Shown here piece by piece: positions 38,101-47,100 of a DNA stretch of 53,241 nt. A program made the position numbers and the translations under genes. Within the stretch, counting starts at the first letter, position 1. The number at the start of each line of letters is the position of its first letter. Under the pieces are notes generated by a model. That model saw only the letters and a program-made list of their open reading frames with translations, had not been told where the DNA came from and searched no databases. The stretch comes from Pirellulales bacterium. GTDB taxonomy: Bacteria; Planctomycetota; Planctomycetia; Pirellulales; JAICIG01. The stretch covers positions 1 through 53,241 of the forward strand of contig JAICLL010000021.1 in the NCBI GenBank assembly GCA_025927475.1. Direction: 5' to 3'.

Positions 38101-41100
38101 GGCGGGGTCGAAGGCGTAGAGCACGCCCGACTCACTCGTGCCAAACAGCAGCTTCGCATAGGCGCCGTTTTCCACGTCCGGCGGGCCGACGGTCAACCCG
38201 TGGAAGGCGATCGGCTGGCCTGTCGTCGGATCGACAAGGTTCGCGATAAAGGTGAGCGAAGCGTCGACGGGATTATAGCGCCCCGGTGAATTCGGCGTGT
38301 TGTAGTTGATCTGGTATAAGCTCCCCTGATCCGTTACGGCGTACAGCGGTGGCGTGCTGGTGCCGTCAGCGATCGCCGCCAGCCCCGTGATGTTTCCACC
38401 ATTGCCGCCGGTGCCGGGCGGTATCGTGAAAGGCAGGGTCGTCGAGTCGCCGCTGCTCACGGTGTTTGATAATTGGACTCCAAACTTAGTGAAAGCCGGC
38501 GCATCGCTTGCGAGCGACGCCATGCCTCGAAACACGCTATTGATGGCGGTCCGCAGTTCGCCGTCGACGCCGCTCAAGGAGGCGCCCAGCGGGGCCGGCA
38601 ACTCGGCGAAGTCGGCGGGGTCGTTGAGGTGGAAGGGAACGCGAACGTCGTTCGCGTTTGACACGGCGCCGGTTTGATACCAGTTTACGCCGTTGTCGCT
38701 GCCCACGACGTATGTGAAGCCAGTCGCCTGCCCCGTGCTGCCGGGATCGCTGAGCGGGTCGACCATGCCAGACGTCAGGGCGGTGGGCGAGGTCAACTCG
38801 GGCTTGGCGTCGAGTGCCCCGTGGGTCGTGTCGGTCACCAGGAAAGCCATTCGCGACCCGTAGGACTGAGGCTTGCCGCTCGAATTGATGAAGCTTAGAT
38901 CATTGCTGGTCGTGGCCGTAATGTCTCCACCGAACGCTCCGTTGACCGCACTGGCGATTTCCGATTCGAGCGTAGGAAGTGAATCGGCCTCCGAAAAGTT
39001 GATGGCTACGTCGCCACCCGGCGTCGCTAGCGCCGGCGCTAAACCGTAAGGAAACTCGTTGGGGGCGAATATGAAGTTGTTGCCATTGACGGACAGCCCT
39101 GTCAGCTCGATGCGGTTGTCGCCCAATTGCGGCTGGGCTGCGGTCACATTGATGCCGCTGCCGTTGATCGCCAAGGCGATGTCGCCGACCACGCCGTCGA
39201 CGGTTTGTCCTGCGGTAACTCGGATCGGTATCGCCCCTGCCTGAAATGTCGGGTCGCCGCCAAACACGAACTCGAAGGTGGCGGTCCCCTTGCTGCCGGT
39301 GAGCGTGAAGTATTCGTGCTCGTGGACGGTATTGGCGCCGCCTGCGCTGACGCCGTTGGCAGCGAAGAACGGCAGCACGGAACCGGTGTTCTGGAAGAAG
39401 AAGGTCTTGGCCGCACCGGTTACGGGATCTTGCAACTGGAACGTCTCGCCAGCACGGAAGTTGGCGGCGGTGGTCATGACCGCTCCGCCGCCGTTGGCAA
39501 CCGTCAGACCCGTTCCGCCCGCGTTGTTGGTGGTGTTGAAGGTGTTCGGATCGTTGTAGAAGTCAATCTCCGGACCGCTGTCCATCTCGAACGTCGTGGG
39601 AGGGCCGAACTTGGGGGTGACGGTAACCCGCGTCGGCCCGTTGAAAGTATCGACAAAACTGCCGGATAGCGCGTCGCCGCTGGCGTCATATGACGCTGGC
39701 ACGGTACCCACCATGTAGTTTTCCGCACCGGGCGACGTGCCGCGATAAACATTATAACTGGTTGCGCCGGCGACGCCGTTCCACTTGACGGTTACCTCGC
39801 CGTTCGGCCCGGCGACGACCACGGGGGGAAGCGAGTTGCTCGCCAACGTCTCGCCATTGGGAGTGTTGGCCGTTACCACGTAGTCGTAGGTGTTGGTAGT
39901 GAGCGAACCGCCGGCTGCCGCAGGGGTCAGTCCAGTTAACGTGGGCGCCGAGATTCTCGCGCCGTTCGTGGTCGGGGGAGATAAAGCCGAGGTCGCCGCG
40001 CCTGAGTCGATAAAGCTTGTTGCAGTCGCTGACAAGGGCCCCGCCGGGTTCAATAGCACATTCTCGCCGCCAAGCGGCGTGCCGCTGGGAGACGTACCCC
40101 GGTAGACGTTGTAGCCGGTGGCGCCGGCCACGCGCGCCCAATTGAGCGTCACTGCGGCAACCGCGGAAGTGCTGGGCGATTGCAACGCCGCCTGCGCGCC
40201 GGTGTCGGTGAAGGCGGTCACCCCGCCCCCAATCACCGTGCCGACGAGAAAGTTCTCCCCGCCGGCCGAGGTGCCCCGGTAGATTTTGTAACCCAAGGCG
40301 CCGGGCTGCTGAGACCAACTTAGGGCCGCACTGCCAGTGGGGCCGGTGACCGTGACCGGCTGCTCATTGGTCGTTCCTAAAGCAGTCACGGCGCTCGTTT
40401 CACCTGCGTCGGTTAGGGCGGTAACCACGTAGTAGTAGGTAGTCGTGGTGGCGCCGCCCAAGGTGCCGCCCGTGGCGCTAGGAACCGGCAGGCTTTGGAG
40501 GGGCGCCGCCGTGTCGACAAGCTGTTCGTTGCTGCCGACCGTCTCGCCGACGGCATTCGTGCCGGTGACCTTGTAGTAATAGGTCCCGACTGGTAGTAAG
40601 CCGCCGCTGGTGGCCGACGGAATGCCTTGCAGCGGCGCGGGTAGGGTCGCCGTGTTGGCACTGGGCGGCTGATTGATGTTCGTGCCGTCGCCCCTTGCGA
40701 CGGCGCCCGGTCCCCACCACGTGCTATCAACGATGTCGTTGGCGACATTGCCCTTGAGGTCGGTGGCGTTGGTGACGTAGACAATCGGACTCGTCGAGAA
40801 CGACGTGGGCGAAGTGGGAAGCGGATTTTCGGAAATATCCTTCGCGCTGGGGATTACGAACCCCGATGAGTTCCCGGTGTTGGCGTTTAACTCATACAGC
40901 ATGTTCGGCTGCGGCGAGACTAGGTCGCCATTGAAGGGGCTGCCCGACCGAGGATCACGGTGGCCGATGGCAAACAGCAACCGGTCGTTCGTCCCGGTGG
41001 GTTCGGTGACCTTGCTGTTGCCTTGGCTCTGCACGAACGTCATGGCGTCGAACTGAACGCCGGCGTCGGCGGGACTCCAACTGGCATTCGGGGGCGGGTA

Positions 41101-44100
41101 ATAGAAGGTGGCGATCGCCGCATTCCCGGCGATGGTGCTCAAGCTCGGAGTGCCTGTGTTGATTTGGACCAGGTTTGTGTTCCCGTCACCCGTGCCGGTT
41201 TCCATGCCATAAAGCTGACCGTCGTTGCGCATCGCAATGGCGTTCATGCCGAAACCTGAGGAGCTTTGGTTGGCTATCGACCCTTGATCCGTTTCAACGA
41301 TGCCGGTGAACGGGTTGTACGTAAAGAGGTGCGTGGTTCCGTCGGTGCCGGTGCCGGTGACGTACAGCACTGTGTCGGCCAGGTTGAAGGGCGTGGCGTA
41401 GCTATCGAGCTGCTGATAGCCGGTCGTGCTGATCTTGGCCCCGGTGTTGTCAACCGTGTAGGCGCCGGCGGGGTTCATCGCGCCGCTGGCCCCGGTGGTG
41501 TTGCCAAACAGCGGCGTCAGCGTATTGGGATCTTGCGCTGATGAGCCACCCTGAGTGCCGATGTGGTCTTCGACCACGCGGTTGAGCGAATCGACCGGCT
41601 CGAGACGAACGAGGTAATCGGTGGCACTGCCGCTAAACGTGGCGTCGAGTGCGCTGGGTAGCACGGCGCTGGAATGAACGGCCACATAATAGGTTTGCGC
41701 GGCGCCCACCGCCATCTGAACGGGGCCGATGTACGGGTCGTTTTGACCAAAGCTGCTGTGGCTGAGGTTGGCCGCATCGCCACCCAGGCCAGTGGCCGCT
41801 GGGGGTGGCTGCTGGTCGGCCACGTTCGAGTCGCGACCGACATAAATCAGGTTGCCTTTCGAATCGTAGACGTCGATCTCGGTGTCGGGTCGCGTGAGGC
41901 CGTCGGCATAGCCCACGTCGAACACGGTGGACCACGTTTTGGCGCCGTTGGTGAAGCCGCCGATCGACTGAATCTGGGCATAGGTGAGATTGAACTTATA
42001 CCACTGCACCGCGTCGAGGTTCGACAGATAGCCGGCCGCGTTGAGCGAACTGGTGTCGCTGGTGAGCAAATCGCCCAAATTCTGAGCGGGCACACCGATG
42101 CCCAGGTTCGAACCTGGCTGCGTGGTGTCGACGCCCGAACCGACGCTGGTGTTGGCGATCAACGGCGAGTGGCCCGGCTGCCCCTCGACGTCGATGCCGT
42201 TGGTGGCAAAGCGGATGTCGGCGTTTTGCACGGTGCTGCCTGGCACCTCGACCATCTGCTGCAAGCGGACCTGCAGCTCGTACGCGCCGCCCGCCAAACC
42301 GTGGCTCACCGCGCCGGGCGTCGCCGAGTCGGGCAGATAGCTCAGGTTGACGCCCGTGTCGATGAACGTGTTATTGCTCTGACCGGGCACTACGGCCACC
42401 AGGTCGTAATTCTGATTCGATAGCGTGCCGAAAGGCAAACTGCTGCGGTAGATTTTGTAGCCGGTCGCCCCGTTGACCGGGCTCCAGCTCAATTGGACTG
42501 AGGCGGTGGGTCCGGCAACCGTCGCCGACAAGGGGCCACTAGGCGTCGTCTCGCCGGTAGTGGTGGTGGCCGTGACTTCGTAATAGTACGTGCCGCTGAG
42601 CAGCCCGCCGCCCGTTGGGCTGGGTGCGAGAGGGCCCAGCGTGGGCGACGAAACGCCGACGCCCGCCGTGCTGGTCGTGGGCGGCGGACCCGATGGCCCC
42701 TTGGCGTAGACCCGCACATAGTAGTTGTTCGTAGCGCCGGCCGCGCCGGGCAAGACGACCCGCATGCCGGGGTCGTAGGGATTGGTCGACCAAAAGTTTT
42801 CCAAGCCCATCGAGTTAAAGTTCGGCGTAAAAAACGCGCCAAGACCCTCGGCCGCGGTATTGGTGTCCTGCAGGGGCTGCGCCAGATTGCCTGGCAACAA
42901 GCGGCTCAATAGCGGCCCGGATTGCATCGGGTCGCCATTGTCAATCGCGTCTTGCTGTTCGGCATCGGCTTGGTCGCTACGGGCCAGCACGTTGCCGTTG
43001 GCGTCGACCAGTTCGACCACGGCGTCGAGCGCCGGCGACGTATTGGTGACGCTGATGAAGGTCTGCGTGCCTGCCGTGCCTTGGAACGTGTATGTGGCGA
43101 CCTGTTGGGGTGTGCTCAGATCGCCATTCACCTGGAAACCTAGCCGCAAGGTGTCGTCGCCGCTCTGCTGATTTGGAGCGAGTTGGCCCAGCGACTGCGC
43201 CGTGGCGGGTGTGGCGCCGGCGGTCGACTGATTAATCATCGCCACGTTGCGATCGTTTGAGTATTGATCGATCAGCACGCTATTCCAGTCGCCGGGCAAG
43301 GGCGTGCTGGCACTGCCATCGCCGTTGGTGTCGTTGTCGGCTTGCTCGCTGGGCGTGAGCCCGGCGCCGACCGTGTCGTCCTTTATCGAGGTGATTTTCA
43401 CCGGGTGGTTCGGCGTGCCGAGGATTTGAATCTCGCCGCCAATACGGTCGCTGATGTCGCCGGGTGTGCCACTGGCATCGAAGCCCGCCCCTTGTTCCAT
43501 CTTGATCACCAAGCTCTGCGTGGCGCTCGACTCGATGCGCAGCCCGCCCACGCTGGCGAAGTTGGGCACGGTGACCGTGCCTTGGACCACGTGGACAACG
43601 TCGGTGTCGTCCCAGATGCTCGACGTCTCCAGCGTGCCGCCGCGCACCACCATGCCGTTGATGCCGTTGTTGCCGATCTGGTTCAGCCGCACCAGTGGGC
43701 CATAGTTGTCGTCAAACTGACTGAGGCGGCTCACGGGACCCGTGCCGCGGCCCCAGTCAGGCACCTGGTCGGAATTCAGCGAGTCGACATCGCTGCTGAT
43801 GGCCGCGCCGGCGTTGTTCTGAATCACGTTGTTCACAATTACCGGCTGGGCGCCCAGCACGAAGATCGTCGCGGCGTCGTTGAACAAGCGACCGTTCCGG
43901 TCGCCGTTGGGCGTGCCCGCGCCATTGGCATTGTCTTCCAACGTGCTGTCGGCGATGCGGACCTTGGCTTGGTGAATTTCGACCGCGTCGAAGCTGGCGA
44001 AACCACCTTCGATGGCGGAGCCGCCGCCGCCAAACGTAATCAGCGAATGGTCGATGCTGCCGCTGCTGGTGGGCCAGAAATAAAAGCCCGCCCAGTCGCC

Positions 44101-47100
44101 CGCCTTGGGCTTGACGGTGGCGCCGCTGTTGGCCGTGTCGAAGGTGCCGCCCCCGCCATAACGCGCGTCGTTGATCGAGGTGAACACGATCGGATCGGGA
44201 GCGGTGCCTTCCGCGATCACGTTGGCGCCCGGCTGCGCCTCAATGCGCGAGCCGCCCAGCTTGACTAGCACGCCCGGCTCGACCAACAATTGGCCGGCGA
44301 TCCGCGCCGTCGGGACCAGCGTTCCGTTCACGGTCGTCTGTGTGTCGCCGCCGGTGTTCCCCGTGATGATCAGGTTCTCTTGCAACACGTACGGTATGTC
44401 GGTGGCCGCAAATGCCGCCGACACGTCAAGCGTGTCGATTGAGGCGCCGGCCTTAGTGTTGATGCGCACCAGGATGCCGTTGACCGTGTCCTGCGAAAGG
44501 CCGGTGTAGGTCACGCCGATCTGCTTGCCGGCGCTATTGGGGTCGAACACCGCCGCCGCGGCTGAGACGCCTGTGGTCAGCACATTGCCGTGTATGTCGG
44601 GGCCGAATCGCTGGAAATCAGTCGCATAGATATCGCTGCCAGCGGGACCAGCGCCGGCGGTCATTAGCGGGGCGCTGCCACGAATAAACGCATGGTTGCC
44701 GGGCAGAGTGAGCATATCGCCGATCACTTCGGCGCGATCGACCGCCGAACCATACAACGTGGCATTGATCACCTCGGTCGCTGCCGCGGCCAACTGCGCG
44801 GTGGTCATGCCGGTGGAGAACCCTATGGCAACATTGCTCGGGCCGCTCAAAACACCGTTGCTGGTGAACTCGAACGTCGTGCCGTCGATGGTGAACGTAT
44901 AGCCATTGACGCCGGCTGGCACGCTCGTGACGGTGATCGCCAGATCGCCCGTGAAGTGGGTGGTCTGGAAGCTATCGGGATTGGCCGAAACCGCGGCCCC
45001 GGCGCCGTTGACGATCGAGTCGTTGGCGATGGCGGGCCGCGCTGTAGCCAGATAAATCGAGTCGTAGTTGTTGGGCACGCCATTGACCACCACGCGCCCC
45101 CCGCCGTATTCGATGGTGGCCTCATCGACCGTGTTCAAAAAGACTCCCAGCGATTCCAGGTCGGAGTCGTTGTTGAACACCAGGCCACCCCAATCGCCCG
45201 GCGCCGCAACGACGCCCGGGTGAGTTTGCGGAGCACCCAGCGACGCCGTATCGTCGTTGTACGAAGTGAACACCGTCTGGGCGCCGGGGACGCCCAGCAC
45301 CTGCAAGGCGCTCTGGCTTTGGTCGATGTTTACCGCCGCGCTGCCCACCTCGATGTTCGCTTGCCGCAGCTTGAACACGCTGCCGGAGTCGACCATCAGC
45401 ACCGTGTCTTTGGGCAACTGCAAGATGGAGTTGGCCGGCGAGTCGTCAGGCAGCACATTGCCGAACTGATCGGTGCCCACCAGATAGGGCAGGTTGTTGT
45501 TGTTGATCGTGGGCTGGGTGACGCCGGGAATCTTTTTGCTAAAGGGCGTCGTCTGCTTGACGACCGTGATCGGCTGGGCGCCCTGGAACAGGTAGACGTA
45601 GTAATAGTTGCCGTCATAGCCGATAACTCCGGATGTGTTCGGCATCGCATCGATACCGTGCGTCACCGTCACATTGCCGCCGTCGGGAGCGGTGAGGCTG
45701 ACTACGCGTCCGCTGGGTAAGGTGATCGACGCATTGTTGAGGGCTAATTCAATCGCCAAGGCCACGTTGGCCGAGGTCGGGTTCGGCGTATTGCCAATGA
45801 CGACGGCCAAATTTGTGTCGCTGGTCGACACCTGTACGCCGTTGCTGCCGCTCGCAGTGAACTCGAAGTGGAACGTATAAGGGCCGGCTTGCACTTGGAA
45901 CGTCTGGCCCACGGCGACGCCATTTTGCCCGGCCGCAATGGCGAGCGTGGCGTGCGCGTTCGGCTCCACGCGTAGATTAACTTCCTGCCCGTTCGTCGGC
46001 GCGCTGACAATCTGTGGGTTGCTCAACGCGGCCTGGACGGTATTGTACGGATTGGAGGCCGACCCGAGAGTGCCCGATCCGGTGCCGCCCGAAGGCGCGG
46101 CCTTGTCGACGTACACCGTCGTTCCCACATTGAACCAGAAGTTGTACGCGCCCGAGCCGTCGGGCGCCGAGTTGCCCACCAACGGGTCGCGGGCCGTTGT
46201 GCCCCACAGCACCAAGGGAAACGGATCGCCGGTCGTACCGGTCAAATTGCCGACGGCGTTGGGATCGCCAATCGCTTTCGGATCGACCACCAGCGAAGCG
46301 GTTGCCGCGCCGCCGACCTCGATGCGGCCGTTGCCGATGTCGCTGATCGTGTAATGCGTGGCGTCGAAGCCACCGTCGGCAATAGCTGCCTGCAGCTTGC
46401 CTACCAAATTGGTCGTGACCGACTGTTGCGTGTCGCCGGCCGCCAGTTGGACATTGATGTGTCCCGGCGAATCCGCCGGCGCGGTGGCGCCGTTGTAAAA
46501 CGTGATCGTCTCAGTAACGGGGGCGGGCGGCGAAGTGCCCTGCCGGACGTCGGTCAGCGTGAAACTGTATGGGTAGTTGGCCTGGCCGCTCGAGGGGAAT
46601 GCGCTGGCGCCGCCTGACGGCACATAAAGCGAAAGCCCCGGGTTGGTGAGGGGCTGCGTAGGCGTGGGTTGGAAGCTGAGGCTCAGGCTGTAGAGGCCCC
46701 GCGAGTTCCCTCCCCAACCGCTGTTGGCCACATTCGGGTCAAACTGATCGTTACCGCTGGCTGTGACCGCCACGTAATAGATGCCCGGTTGCACCGCCAG
46801 GCTGGCCAATGAATCGGTGCCAAAATAATCATCGTTGCGGGCAATCTCTTGCCGCGCCAGTGACTGCGTAACCGTGCTGATGATGTTGCCGGTGACTGGG
46901 TCGATATGGCCGGTGGTCGTCACGGTCGCCGGGCCGGCGACCTGCACCACTCCGTTGGCGATGGTGGCCGTGACGTTCAGATTCTGGCCTTCGATGGCCG
47001 TGACGATCGAAACAGCCAGGTCTTGCGCGGTATCGGTCGCGCTGAACAGCACCCCTGCCTTGGTCGGGTCGGTATAGAGCCTTCCGGTCGCGGGGTTGAT